Shown: positions 41,652 through 52,521, counted from the stretch's first letter. The stretch: DNA of 64,000 nt from Pseudomonas sp. MRSN 12121 (GCF_000931465.1 NZ_CP010892.1:5293388-5357387), one strand, 5' to 3'. Program-made: numbers and translations. Notes: generated from the sequence alone by a model not told the origin.

Positions 41652-43079
41652 ATGTCTGACACTCCCGGAAAACTACGACTGGGTGCGCTAGTCGCCTTGG
41701 TAGTTGGCTCGATGATTGGCGGCGGGATCTTTTCCTTGCCACAAAACATGGCCGCAAGTGCTGATGTAGGCGCAGTTCTTATTGGTTGGGCGATTACCGC
41801 CGTCGGTATGTTGACGCTGGCGTTCGTGTTCCAGACCCTGGCCAACCGCAAGCCCGATCTGGATGGCGGTGTCTATGCCTACGCCAAGGCCGGTTTCGGC
41901 GACTACATGGGGTTCTCGTCCGCCTGGGGCTACTGGATCAGTGCCTGGCTGGGCAACGTGGGGTACTTCGTACTCTTGTTCAGCACCCTCGGCTACTTCT
42001 TCCCGCTATTTGGGGAGGGGAATACCCCGGCCGCGGTGATCGGTGCCTCGCTGCTGCTGTGGGCCGTGCATTTCCTGGTGCTGCGCGGGATCAAGGAAGC
42101 GGCGTTCATCAACCTGATCACCACGGTCGCCAAGGTGGTGCCGCTGCTGCTGTTCGTGCTGATCGCGCTGTTCGCCTTCAAGCTGGATATCTTCACCGCT
42201 GACATCTGGGGCTCGATGAACCCGGACCTGGGCAGCGTGATGAACCAGGTGCGCAACATGATGCTGGTCACCGTCTGGGTGTTCATCGGCATCGAGGGCG
42301 CGAGCATCTTCTCCTCCCGCGCGGAAAAACGCTCGGACGTGGGCAAGGCCACCGTGATCGGCTTCATCACCGTGCTGCTGTTCCTGGTGCTGGTGAACGT
42401 GCTGTCGCTGGGCATCATGACCCAGCCGGAACTGGCGAAGCTGCAGAACCCTTCGATGGCCGCGGTGCTGGAGCATGTGGTCGGCCACTGGGGCGCGGTG
42501 CTGATCAGCGTCGGCCTGATCATCTCGCTGCTGGGGGCGCTGCTGTCGTGGGTCCTGCTGTGCGCGGAGATCATGTTCGCCGCCGCCAAGGACCACACCA
42601 TGCCGGAGTTCCTGCGCAAGGAGAACGCCAACCATGTGCCGGTCAACGCCCTGTGGCTGACCAATGCCATGGTGCAGATCTTCCTGGTCATCACCCTGTT
42701 CTCGGCCAGTACCTACCTGTCGCTGATCTACCTCGCCACCTCGATGATCCTGGTGCCTTACCTGTGGTCGGCGGCCTACGCGGTGCTGCTGGCGGTACGC
42801 AGCGAAACCTACGAAGCAGCCCTGGCCGAACGCAAGAAAGACCTGTTGATCGGCGGCGTCGCCCTGCTCTACGCGATCTGGCTGCTGTACGCCGGCGGGG
42901 TCAAGTACCTGCTGCTGTCCGCCCTGCTCTACGCCCCCGGCGCGATCCTGTTCGCCAAGGCCAAGCTGGAACTGGGCAAACCGATTTTCACCAACGTCGA
43001 GAAGCTGATTTTCGCCGCAGTGGTCATAGGCGCCCTGGTGGCCGCCTACGGGCTCTACGACGGCTTCCTGACTCTGTAA
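41652..43079 (+). CDS. arcD: Arginine/ornithine antiporter ArcD
   Basis: A 475-residue APC-family antiporter with twelve membrane helices, importing arginine in exchange for ornithine for the arginine deiminase pathway. The APC motif GSMIGGGIFSLPQNMA lies near residue 20 and GIEGASIFSSRAEKRSDVG near 215. It is the first gene of arcDABC, 35 bases before arcA. The ATG at 41652 follows GGAGTT. An ANR-type box lies upstream. A near-twin lies divergently at 39775-41202. Confidence 0.94.
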   Translation: MSDTPGKLRLGALVALVVGSMIGGGIFSLPQNMAASADVGAVLIGWAITAVGMLTLAFVFQTLANRKPDLDGGVYAYAKAGFGDYMGFSSAWGYWISAWLGNVGYFVLLFSTLGYFFPLFGEGNTPAAVIGASLLLWAVHFLVLRGIKEAAFINLITTVAKVVPLLLFVLIALFAFKLDIFTADIWGSMNPDLGSVMNQVRNMMLVTVWVFIGIEGASIFSSRAEKRSDVGKATVIGFITVLLFLVLVNVLSLGIMTQPELAKLQNPSMAAVLEHVVGHWGAVLISVGLIISLLGALLSWVLLCAEIMFAAAKDHTMPEFLRKENANHVPVNALWLTNAMVQIFLVITLFSASTYLSLIYLATSMILVPYLWSAAYAVLLAVRSETYEAALAERKKDLLIGGVALLYAIWLLYAGGVKYLLLSALLYAPGAILFAKAKLELGKPIFTNVEKLIFAAVVIGALVAAYGLYDGFLTL

Positions 43080-43114
43080 CGCAAGATTGTTCCCATCTCT
43101 GGAGGATCACTGTA

Positions 43115-44371
43115 ATGACCACGGAAAAAGTTAAGTACGGCGTCCATTCCGAAGCCGGCAAACTGCGCAAAGTCATGGTTTGCTCCCCAGGCCTGGCCCA
43201 TCAGCGGCTGACTCCGAACAACTGCGACGAGCTGCTGTTCGACGACGTGATCTGGGTCAACCAGGCCAAGCGCGACCATTTCGACTTCGTCACCAAGATG
43301 CGCGAGCGTGGGATCGAAGTCCTGGAAATGCACAACCTGCTGACCGATACGATCCAGAATCCCGAAGCCCTGAAATGGATCCTGGACCGCAAGATCACCC
43401 CCGACACCGTCGGTGTCGGCCTGACCAACGAAGTGCGCAGCTGGCTCGAAGGCCTGGAGCCGCGCAAGCTGGCCGAGTTCCTGATCGGCGGCGTGGCCGG
43501 CGAGGACCTGCCGGACAGCGAAGGCGCCAGCGTGATCAAGATGTATCGCGACTACCTGGGCCACTCCAGCTTCCTGCTGCCGCCGCTGCCCAATACCCAG
43601 TTCACCCGTGACACCACCTGCTGGATCTACGGCGGCGTGACGCTGAACCCGATGTACTGGCCGGCCCGCCGCCAGGAAACCCTGCTGGCCAGCGCCATCT
43701 ACAAATTCCACCCCGAATTCACCCAGGCCGACTTCGAAGTCTGGTACGGCGACCCCGACAAGGATCACGGCCAGGCCACCCTCGAGGGCGGCGACGTGAT
43801 GCCGATCGGCAATGGCGTGGTGTTGATCGGCATGGGCGAACGGACCTCGCGCCAGGCCATCGGCCAGCTGGCGCAATCCCTGTTCGCCAAGGGCGCGGTG
43901 GAAAAAGTGGTGGTGGCGGGCCTGCCGAAATCCCGCGCGGCGATGCACCTGGACACCGTGTTCAGCTTCTGCGACCGCGACCTGGTCACGGTCTTCCCGG
44001 AAGTGGTCAAGGAAATCGTGCCGTTCGTCATCCGTCCCGATGGCAGCAAGCCCTACGGCCTGGACGTGCGACGGGAGAACAAGTCGTTCATCGAGGTGGT
44101 GGCCGAGTCCCTGAACCTCAAGCAACTGCGCGTGGTGGAAACCGGCGGCAACAGCTTCGCCGCCGAACGCGAACAATGGGACGACGGCAACAACGTGGTG
44201 GCCCTGGAACCCGGCGTGGTCATCGGCTACGACCGCAACACCTACACCAACACCCTGCTGCGCAAGGCCGGCGTGGAAGTGATCACCATCAGCGCCGGCG
44301 AACTCGGCCGCGGCCGCGGCGGTGGCCACTGCATGACCTGCCCGATCGTGCGCGACCCGATCGACTACTAA
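43115..44371 (+). CDS. arcA: Arginine deiminase
   Basis: A 418-residue enzyme that hydrolyses arginine to citrulline and ammonia. The catalytic cysteine is Cys406 (GGGHCMTCP); FTRDTTCWI and the ELGRGRGGGHCM loop carry other active-site residues. The C-terminus DPIDY is family-typical. The ATG at 43115 follows GGAGGAT. It is the second gene of arcDABC, giving ATP from arginine when oxygen is low. Confidence 0.97.
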   Translation: MTTEKVKYGVHSEAGKLRKVMVCSPGLAHQRLTPNNCDELLFDDVIWVNQAKRDHFDFVTKMRERGIEVLEMHNLLTDTIQNPEALKWILDRKITPDTVGVGLTNEVRSWLEGLEPRKLAEFLIGGVAGEDLPDSEGASVIKMYRDYLGHSSFLLPPLPNTQFTRDTTCWIYGGVTLNPMYWPARRQETLLASAIYKFHPEFTQADFEVWYGDPDKDHGQATLEGGDVMPIGNGVVLIGMGERTSRQAIGQLAQSLFAKGAVEKVVVAGLPKSRAAMHLDTVFSFCDRDLVTVFPEVVKEIVPFVIRPDGSKPYGLDVRRENKSFIEVVAESLNLKQLRVVETGGNSFAAEREQWDDGNNVVALEPGVVIGYDRNTYTNTLLRKAGVEVITISAGELGRGRGGGHCMTCPIVRDPIDY

Positions 44372-44455
44372 ACGCGCCTTATCCGACATAGCAGCTTGCC
44401 GTCGCCTCCACAAAGGGCCTCGGCAAGTGGACGACCGAAATCTAGGAGATCCATC

Positions 44456-45466
44456 ATGGCTTTCAATATCCACAACCGTAACCTGCTGAGCCTCGAACAC
44501 CACACCGAACGCGAGCTGCGCTACCTGCTCGACCTGTCCCGCGACCTCAAGCGCGCCAAGTACACCGGCACCGAGCAGCAGCACCTCAAGGGCAACAACA
44601 TTGCGCTGATCTTCGAGAAAACCTCGACCCGTACCCGCTGCGCCTTCGAGGTCGCCGCCTATGACCAGGGCGCCAACGTCACCTACATCGACCCCAACTC
44701 GTCGCAGATCGGCCACAAGGAAAGCATGAAGGACACCGCCCGGGTCCTGGGGCGCATGTACGACGCCATCGAGTACCGCGGCTTCAAGCAGGAAATCGTC
44801 GAGGAGCTGGCGAAATTCGCCGGGGTCCCGGTGTTCAACGGCCTGACCGACGAATACCACCCGACCCAGATGATCGCCGACGTGCTGACCATGCGCGAGC
44901 ATGCCGACAAGCCGATCCACGACATCAGCTACGCCTACCTGGGCGACGCCCGCAACAACATGGGCAACTCGTTGCTGCTGGTGGGCGCCAAGCTCGGCAT
45001 GGACGTGCGCATCTGCGCGCCCAAGGCCCTGTGGCCGCATGACGACCTGGTCAACCGCTGCAAGAAATACGCGGAAGAAAGCGGCGCCCGCATCACCCTG
45101 ACCGAAGACCCGAAAGCCGCGGTCAAGGGCGTCGACTTCATCCATACCGACGTCTGGGTGTCGATGGGCGAGCCGGTCGAGGCCTGGGCCGAGCGCATCC
45201 AGCAACTGCTGCCCTACCAGGTCAACGCCGAACTGATGAAGGCCACCGGCAACCCACGGACCAAGTTCATGCACTGCCTGCCGGCGTTCCACAACAGCGA
45301 GACCAAGGTCGGCAAGCAGATCGCCGAGCAGTATCCGCACCTGGCCAACGGCATCGAAGTGACCGACGACGTGTTCGAGTCGCCGGCCTGCATCGCCTTC
45401 AAGCAGGCGGAAAACCGCATGCACACCATCAAGGCGATCCTGGTCTCGACCCTGGCCGACCTGTAA
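44456..45466 (+). CDS. arcB: Ornithine carbamoyltransferase, catabolic
   Basis: A 336-residue transferase that phosphorolyses citrulline to ornithine and carbamoyl phosphate. The carbamoyl-phosphate motif STRTRCAFE and the HCLPAFH ornithine motif are intact, and the length and N-terminus (MAFNIHNRNLLSLEHHTE) match catabolic ArcB rather than ArgF. The ATG at 44456 follows AGGAGATCC. It is the third gene of the arc operon. A REP element lies between it and arcC. Confidence 0.96.
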   Translation: MAFNIHNRNLLSLEHHTERELRYLLDLSRDLKRAKYTGTEQQHLKGNNIALIFEKTSTRTRCAFEVAAYDQGANVTYIDPNSSQIGHKESMKDTARVLGRMYDAIEYRGFKQEIVEELAKFAGVPVFNGLTDEYHPTQMIADVLTMREHADKPIHDISYAYLGDARNNMGNSLLLVGAKLGMDVRICAPKALWPHDDLVNRCKKYAEESGARITLTEDPKAAVKGVDFIHTDVWVSMGEPVEAWAERIQQLLPYQVNAELMKATGNPRTKFMHCLPAFHNSETKVGKQIAEQYPHLANGIEVTDDVFESPACIAFKQAENRMHTIKAILVSTLADL

Positions 45467-45496
45467 CCACCCCGCCCGGGACCTTCTCCCGGAACC

Positions 45497-45568
45497 TGTA
45501 GGAGCGAGGCTTGCCCGCGATGGCGTCAGACCCGACACCACCTGATCGCAGGCAAGCCGCGCGCCCAC
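45497..45568. repeat. REP pair between arcB and arcC
   Basis: CTGTAGGAGCGAGGCTTGCC, CGCGATGG faces a decayed arm, CTGATCGCAGGCAAGCCGCG. It is an intra-operon repeat. Confidence 0.75.
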
Positions 45569-45598
45569 CGGATCAACGAATTCTGGAAGGAATGCATT

Positions 45599-46528
45599 AT
45601 GCGTATCGTCGTCGCATTGGGCGGCAACGCCCTGCTCCGCCGTGGTGAACCCATGACCGCGGACAACCAGCGCGCCAATATCCGGATCGCCACCGAACAG
45701 ATCGCCAAGATCCACCCCGGCAACCAGCTGGTCATCGCCCACGGCAATGGCCCGCAGGTCGGCCTGCTGTCGCTGCAGGCGGCCGCCTACACCTCGGTCT
45801 CGCCTTACCCGCTGGATGTGCTGGGTGCCGAAACCGAAGGCATGATCGGCTACATCATCGAACAGGAACTGGGCAACCTGCTGGACTTCGAAGTGCCCTT
45901 CGCCACCCTGCTGACCCAGGTCGAAGTCGATGCCAAGGACCCGGCGTTCCAGAACCCGACCAAGCCCATCGGCCCGGTCTACGCCAAGGAAGAGGCAGAG
46001 AAGCTCGCCAAGGAGAAAGGCTGGACCATCGCCCCCGACGGCGATAAGTACCGCCGCGTGGTCGCCAGCCCGAAACCCAAGCGCATCTTCGAGATCCGGC
46101 CGATCAAGTGGCTGCTGGAAAAAAGCAGCATCGTGATCTGCGCCGGCGGCGGCGGCATTCCGACCATGTACGGCGAGGACGGTAAGCTCAGGGGCATCGA
46201 AGCGGTGATCGACAAGGACCTGTGCTCGGCGCTGCTGGCCGAACAGCTGGAAGCCGACCTGCTGGTGATCGCCACGGATGTCAACGCGGCCTTCATCGAT
46301 TGGGGCAAGCCGTCGCAGAAGGCCATCGCCCAGGCGCATCCGGACGAAATGGAGAAGCTCGGTTTCGCCGCCGGCTCCATGGGGCCCAAGGTCCAGGCGG
46401 CCTGCGAGTTCGCCCGCCACACTGGAAAAGTCGCGGTGATCGGTTCACTCTCGGACATCGAGGCGATCGTCCAGGGCAAGGCCGGTACGCGCATCAGCAC
46501 CGCCCAGTCCGGCATCAGCTACCGCTAA
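45599..46528 (+). CDS. arcC: Carbamate kinase
   Basis: A 309-residue amino-acid-kinase-fold enzyme that makes ATP from carbamoyl phosphate, the last step of the arginine deiminase route. The N-terminal RIVVALGGNALLRRGEPM and the VICAGGGGIPTMYGEDG motif are typical. The ATG at 45599 follows GGAAGGAA. It is the last enzyme gene of the arc operon; the REP between arcB and arcC may lower its share of the transcript. Confidence 0.96.
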   Translation: MRIVVALGGNALLRRGEPMTADNQRANIRIATEQIAKIHPGNQLVIAHGNGPQVGLLSLQAAAYTSVSPYPLDVLGAETEGMIGYIIEQELGNLLDFEVPFATLLTQVEVDAKDPAFQNPTKPIGPVYAKEEAEKLAKEKGWTIAPDGDKYRRVVASPKPKRIFEIRPIKWLLEKSSIVICAGGGGIPTMYGEDGKLRGIEAVIDKDLCSALLAEQLEADLLVIATDVNAAFIDWGKPSQKAIAQAHPDEMEKLGFAAGSMGPKVQAACEFARHTGKVAVIGSLSDIEAIVQGKAGTRISTAQSGISYR

Positions 46529-46587
46529 GAGAAATCCAGGGCGCAGGCCCCTCGCCTGCCCCTCTCCCATTCTGGAAGGAGAGACCC

Positions 46588-46950
46588 ATGGCCCAGTTCG
46601 AACCCGGTCATTTGCACATCGAGCGACACGCGCTGAACAAGGATGATGTCAGCTACAACATCTGCATCGACTATCAGGTCGCGCAGGATCCCAAGGAAGG
46701 CAAGGGGATGCAGTTCAAGATGCACGGGACGATTCAGGGCAAGGAGCTCAACGAACCGTTCTTCCTGCCCAAGGACCAGGCCTACAACTTCGCCAGCAAC
46801 GTGACGAAGATCGCCGAGAAATACGGGATTCCCAAGGCCCTGAGCAGCATCGGCTCGTTGCACAAGTACTACGACGCGATGTTCGAGGATGTGCGGGCGC
46901 AACTGGACATGAAATCCGGTGACCCGGTAAAACCCGAACACCTGGAGTGA
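46588..46950 (+). CDS. DUF5064 family protein
   Basis: A 120-residue soluble protein (MAQFEPGHLHIERHALN...) of the Pseudomonas-centred DUF5064 family. No catalytic motif is visible. It starts 59 bases after arcC with a GGAAGGAG ribosome site and is probably on the arc transcript. A role in arginine or micro-aerobic metabolism is only an inference from position. A REP pair follows it. Confidence 0.8.
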   Translation: MAQFEPGHLHIERHALNKDDVSYNICIDYQVAQDPKEGKGMQFKMHGTIQGKELNEPFFLPKDQAYNFASNVTKIAEKYGIPKALSSIGSLHKYYDAMFEDVRAQLDMKSGDPVKPEHLE

Positions 46951-46974
46951 CCCCCTCCCCCCGCGGCCCGCGTA

Positions 46975-47081
46975 CTTGTAGGAGCGAGGCTTGCCCGCGA
47001 TAGTCGTCAACGATGACGCGGGCAGCCTGATACCCCCGCAGCGTCCTTGAGTTCATCGCGGGCAAGCCTCGCTCCTACAAG
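46975..47081. repeat. REP element pair
   Basis: CTTGTAGGAGCGAGGCTTGC, CCGCGAT and its complement ATCGCGGGCAAGCCTCGCTC, CTACAAG flank about 55 bases, at the 3' end of the arc transcript. Confidence 0.85.
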
Positions 47082-47172
47082 AAGCCCCGCGGACCGCACG
47101 GCGGATTTCACCAAACCCCATCCTCCAAGGCATACTGGCCACCCTCCGTTTTCCAGAACGTTCGACCGCCCC

Positions 47173-48681
<1,509 letters not shown>

Positions 48682-48714
48682 GGCAGAGCGCTCTGCTGCT
48701 TCTGTTTCTGCTTT

Positions 48715-48815
48715 TGTAGGAGCGAAGCTTGCTCGCGATGATTCTGAGGGCGCCGCATTCAGCCAGCGAGTACGCGTCATCGTTGACGATCATCGCGAGC
48801 AAGCTTCGCTCCTAC
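48715..48815. repeat. REP element pair
   Basis: TGTAGGAGCGAAGCTTGCTC, GCGATGAT faces ATCATCGCGAGCAAGCTTCG, CTCCTAC. The spacer includes GGGCGCCGCATTCA, also present in the pair at 37180-37280. Confidence 0.85.
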
Positions 48816-48843
48816 GCAAACCAGGCGAAAAGCGACCTCCAGC

Positions 48844-48961
48844 TGTACTGAAAGCGCTACAGCGGAACGATATCGCTACAGCCGGTTGTAATCGGCGCTG
48901 CGCAAGGCTTTGATCCTCATAAGCTTTTTCTGGGGCCCCGCCCTGTAGCGATTTCGCTACA
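48844..48961. promoter_or_regulatory. Three GcsR-type binding sites upstream of gcvH
   Basis: Site 1, 48844-48861: TGTACTG-AAAG-CGCTACA. Site 2, 48863-48880: CGGAACG-ATAT-CGCTACA, which reversed is TGTAGCG-N4-CGTTCCG, close to the TGTAACG-N4-CGTTCCG sites known for GcsR. Site 3, 48944-48961: TGTAGCG-ATTT-CGCTACA, a perfect palindrome. Sites 1 and 2 are tandem; site 3 is 81 bases on. Confidence 0.75.
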
Positions 48962-49024
48962 GGGGCAGTAATCCGTATCGCCTAAAAAACTCATAACTCA
49001 TTGATTAATAACAAATAAAAAACA

Positions 49025-49041
49025 TTGGCCGCCTTTTTGCT
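49025..49041 (+). promoter_or_regulatory. Sigma-54 promoter of gcvH
   Basis: TTGGCCGCCTTTTTGCT contains GG at 49027-49028 and GC at 49039-49040 with exactly ten bases between, the -24/-12 spacing required by sigma-54. The start codon is 83 bases further on. Confidence 0.8.
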
Positions 49042-49123
49042 ATGGGCTTGTCCATTCGGCTCTGCCCCGTGCACGAGCATTCAATCGCGTCCACCAGACG
49101 AATCTGGCCCTTGAGGAGTTTCC

Positions 49124-49507
49124 ATGAGCGAGTTGCGTTTCACTGAAGATCACGAATGGCTGCGTACCGAAGCCGATGGCAGCGTTACCGTCGGCATCAC
49201 GGCTTTCGCGCAAAACGCCCTGGGCGATGTGGTGTTCGTGCAATTGCCGGAACTGCAGGCCTACGACAAGGGCGCCGAAGCCGCCACCGTGGAATCGGTA
49301 AAAGCCGCCAGCGGCGTGTACATGCCCCTGGACGGAGAAGTGGTGGAAACCAACCCGGCGCTGGACGCCAGCCCCGAACTGGTCAACGAAGACCCGCTGG
49401 GCGAAGGCTGGTTCTTCCGCTTCATTCCCGCGGATGCCGCCGCTGTCGGCCAACTGCTGGACCAGGACGCCTACGACCGCCTGATCAAAGCCAACGCCGA
49501 AGCCTGA
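49124..49507 (+). CDS. gcvH: Glycine cleavage system H protein
   Basis: A 127-residue lipoyl carrier that shuttles the aminomethyl group between GcvP, GcvT and lipoamide dehydrogenase. The lipoylation lysine is Lys60 (TVESVKAASG). It is the first gene of gcvH-gcvP-sdaA-gcvT, behind a sigma-54 promoter. The ATG at 49124 follows GAGGAG. It ends 11 bases before gcvP. Confidence 0.96.
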   Translation: MSELRFTEDHEWLRTEADGSVTVGITAFAQNALGDVVFVQLPELQAYDKGAEAATVESVKAASGVYMPLDGEVVETNPALDASPELVNEDPLGEGWFFRFIPADAAAVGQLLDQDAYDRLIKANAEA

Positions 49508-49518
49508 GGAGCGCCGCC

Positions 49519-52371
49519 ATGACTCAAGCCAACCTGAGCACCGCCAACGAATTCATCGCGCGCCACATCGGCCCGCGCCAGGACGACGAGCAAGCCATGC
49601 TCAACAGCCTGGGCTTCGACTCCCTGGAAGCCCTGAGCGCCAGCGTGATCCCCGACAGCATCAAGGGCACCAGCGTTCTCGACCTGCCCGCCGGGCAGAG
49701 CGAAGCCGACGCCCTGGCCTCGATCAAGGCCATCGCCGCCAAGAACCAGCTGTTCAAGACCTACATCGGCCAGGGCTACTACAACTGCCACACGCCGTCG
49801 CCGATCCTGCGCAACCTCCTGGAAAACCCCGCCTGGTACACCGCCTACACCCCGTACCAGCCGGAAATTTCCCAGGGCCGCCTGGAAGCGCTGCTGAACT
49901 TCCAGACCCTGATCAGCGACCTCACCGGCCTGCCGATCGCCAACGCCTCCCTGCTCGACGAAGCCACCGCCGCCGCCGAAGCCATGACCTTCTGCAAGCG
50001 CCTGAGCAAGAACAAGGGCAGCCACGCTTTCTTCGCCTCCAGCCATTGCCATCCGCAGACCCTCGACGTGCTGCGCACCCGCGCCGAGCCGCTGGGCATC
50101 GAGGTGGTGGTCGGCGACGAGCGTGAACTCAGTGACGTCAGCCTGTTCTTCGGTGCCCTGCTGCAATACCCGGCGAGCAACGGCGACCTGTTCGACTACC
50201 GTGCACTGACCGAACGCTTCCACGCCGCCAATGCGCTGGTGGCGGTCGCCGCCGACCTGCTGGCGTTGACCGTGCTGACCCCTCCGGGCGAATTCGGCGC
50301 CGACGTGGCCATCGGCAGCGCCCAGCGCTTCGGTGTCCCGCTGGGCTTCGGTGGCCCGCACGCCGCCTACTTCTCCACCAAGGACGCGTTCAAGCGCGAC
50401 ATGCCGGGCCGCCTGGTCGGGGTGTCGGTGGACCGTTTCGGCAAGCCGGCGCTGCGCCTGGCGATGCAGACCCGCGAACAACATATCCGTCGCGAGAAAG
50501 CCACCAGCAACATCTGCACCGCCCAGGTGCTGCTGGCCAACATCGCCAGCATGTACGCCGTGTACCACGGCCCCAAAGGCCTGACCCGGATCGCACAGCG
50601 CATCCACCAGCTGACCGCGATCCTGGCCCAGGGCCTGAGCAAGCTGGGGATCAAGGTCGAACAGGAACACTTCTTCGACACCCTGACCCTGCACACCGGC
50701 CCACGCACCGCGGCGCTGCACGACAAGGCGCGCGCCCAGCGCATCAACCTGCGGGTGATCGATAGCGAGCGCCTGGGCCTGTCCCTGGACGAAACCACCG
50801 GCCAGGCCGATGTCCAGACCCTCTGGGGCCTGCTCGCCGAAGGCCAGGCCCTGCCGGACTTCGCCGCGCTGGCCGCGGCGCTGCCAAGCCGCATCCCGGC
50901 TACGCTGGCCCGCCAGTCAGCCATCCTCAGCCACCCGGTGTTCAACCGCTATCACTCGGAAACCGAGCTGATGCGCTACCTGCGCAAGCTGGCCGACAAG
51001 GACCTGGCCCTGGACCGCACCATGATCCCGCTGGGCTCGTGCACCATGAAGCTCAACGCCGCCAGCGAAATGATCCCGATCACCTGGGCCGAATTCGGCG
51101 CCCTGCACCCGTTCGCCCCGGCCGAGCAAAGCGCCGGCTACCAGCAACTGACGTCCGAACTGGAAGCCATGCTCTGCGCCGCCACCGGCTACGACGCGGT
51201 GTCCCTGCAGCCGAACGCCGGCTCCCAGGGTGAATACGCAGGCCTGCTGGCCATTCGCGCCTATCACCAGAGCCGTGGCGACGACCGTCGCGACATCTGC
51301 CTGATTCCTTCGTCCGCCCACGGCACCAACCCGGCCACCGCCAACATGGCCGGCATGCGCGTGGTGGTCACCGCCTGCGACGCCCGCGGCAACGTCGATA
51401 TCGAAGACTTGCGGGCCAAGGCCATCGAGCACCGCGAACACCTCGCCGCGCTGATGATCACCTACCCCTCGACCCACGGCGTGTTCGAGGAAGGCATCCG
51501 CGAAATCTGCGGCATCATTCATGACAACGGCGGCCAGGTGTACATCGATGGCGCCAACATGAACGCCATGGTCGGCCTCTGCGCCCCGGGCAAGTTCGGC
51601 GGCGACGTGTCGCACCTGAACCTGCACAAGACGTTCTGCATTCCCCACGGCGGTGGCGGCCCGGGCGTCGGCCCGATCGGCGTCAAGTCGCACCTGGCGC
51701 CGTTCCTGCCGGGCCACGCGGCCATGGAGCGCAAGGAAGGCGCGGTGTGCGCCGCACCGTTCGGCAGCGCGAGCATCCTGCCGATCACCTGGATGTACAT
51801 CCGCATGATGGGCGGCGAAGGCCTCAAGCGCGCCTCGCAGCTGGCGATCCTCAATGCCAACTACATCTCGCGGCGCCTGGAAGAGCACTACCCGGTGCTC
51901 TACACCGGCAGCAACGGCCTGGTGGCCCACGAGTGCATCCTCGACCTGCGCCCGCTCAAGGACAGCAGCGGCATCAGCGTCGACGACGTCGCCAAGCGCC
52001 TGATCGACTTCGGCTTCCACGCCCCGACCATGTCGTTCCCGGTGGCCGGCACGCTGATGATCGAACCGACCGAAAGCGAATCCAGGGAAGAACTGGACCG
52101 CTTCTGCGACGCGATGATCCGCATCCGCGAAGAAATCCGCGCGGTGGAAAACGGCAGCCTGGACAAGGACGACAACCCGCTGAAAAACGCCCCGCACACC
52201 GCGGCGGAAATCGTTGGCGAGTGGTCGCACCCCTACAGCCGCGAACAGGCGGTATACCCGGTGGCCTCGCTGGTCGAAGCCAAGTACTGGCCACCGGTCG
52301 GCCGGGTAGACAACGTGTTCGGCGACCGCAACCTGGTCTGCGCCTGCCCGTCGCTCGAAAGCTACGCTTGA
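49519..52371 (+). CDS. gcvP: Glycine dehydrogenase (decarboxylating), P protein
   Basis: A 950-residue PLP enzyme that decarboxylates glycine and loads the methylamine group on GcvH. It has the two fused P-protein domains; the PLP lysine is Lys704 (LNLHKTFCIPHGGGGPG). The N-terminal TANEFIARHIGPR and YIGQGYYNCHTPSPI motifs are complete. A longer frame upstream overlaps gcvH and is not used; the ATG at 49519 follows GAGGAG. After it comes a REP pair, where P. aeruginosa has glyA2. Confidence 0.96.
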   Translation: MTQANLSTANEFIARHIGPRQDDEQAMLNSLGFDSLEALSASVIPDSIKGTSVLDLPAGQSEADALASIKAIAAKNQLFKTYIGQGYYNCHTPSPILRNLLENPAWYTAYTPYQPEISQGRLEALLNFQTLISDLTGLPIANASLLDEATAAAEAMTFCKRLSKNKGSHAFFASSHCHPQTLDVLRTRAEPLGIEVVVGDERELSDVSLFFGALLQYPASNGDLFDYRALTERFHAANALVAVAADLLALTVLTPPGEFGADVAIGSAQRFGVPLGFGGPHAAYFSTKDAFKRDMPGRLVGVSVDRFGKPALRLAMQTREQHIRREKATSNICTAQVLLANIASMYAVYHGPKGLTRIAQRIHQLTAILAQGLSKLGIKVEQEHFFDTLTLHTGPRTAALHDKARAQRINLRVIDSERLGLSLDETTGQADVQTLWGLLAEGQALPDFAALAAALPSRIPATLARQSAILSHPVFNRYHSETELMRYLRKLADKDLALDRTMIPLGSCTMKLNAASEMIPITWAEFGALHPFAPAEQSAGYQQLTSELEAMLCAATGYDAVSLQPNAGSQGEYAGLLAIRAYHQSRGDDRRDICLIPSSAHGTNPATANMAGMRVVVTACDARGNVDIEDLRAKAIEHREHLAALMITYPSTHGVFEEGIREICGIIHDNGGQVYIDGANMNAMVGLCAPGKFGGDVSHLNLHKTFCIPHGGGGPGVGPIGVKSHLAPFLPGHAAMERKEGAVCAAPFGSASILPITWMYIRMMGGEGLKRASQLAILNANYISRRLEEHYPVLYTGSNGLVAHECILDLRPLKDSSGISVDDVAKRLIDFGFHAPTMSFPVAGTLMIEPTESESREELDRFCDAMIRIREEIRAVENGSLDKDDNPLKNAPHTAAEIVGEWSHPYSREQAVYPVASLVEAKYWPPVGRVDNVFGDRNLVCACPSLESYA

Positions 52372-52403
52372 TTCATACAGGGGGCGGTAGCTTATCCGCC
52401 CCC

Positions 52404-52495
52404 CTGTAGGAGCGAGGCTTGCCCGCGATAGCCGTTATGCGACCGGCCTGCCGGAACGCATCATCGTTCATCGCGGGCAAGCCTCGCTCCTACAG
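52404..52495. repeat. REP pair between gcvP and sdaA
   Basis: CTGTAGGAGCGAGGCTTGCC, CGCGAT and its complement ATCGCGGGCAAGCCTCGCTC, CTACAG flank about 40 bases inside the operon. Confidence 0.85.
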
Positions 52496-52510
52496 GTTTG
52501 TGCCAATTTC

Positions 52511-52521
52511 AATAACAAGAA
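52511..52521 (+). promoter_or_regulatory. Crc/Hfq-type CA motifs before sdaA
   Basis: AATAACAAGAA holds two overlapping AAnAAnAA matches, about 15 bases before the sdaA start and just upstream of the CGGAG ribosome site. Confidence 0.45.

Larger units (their letters stand above)
48682..49123. other. gcsR-gcvH intergenic regulatory region
   Basis: These 442 bases hold a REP pair (48715-48815), three GcsR-type palindromes (48844-48961) and a sigma-54 promoter (49025-49041). No gene is seen. Confidence 0.8.

Noticed and set aside
43055..46420. 1121-codon minus-strand open frame opposite arcA, arcB and arcC
   Set aside because: It crosses three real genes and their spacers; composition is that of antisense high-GC DNA.
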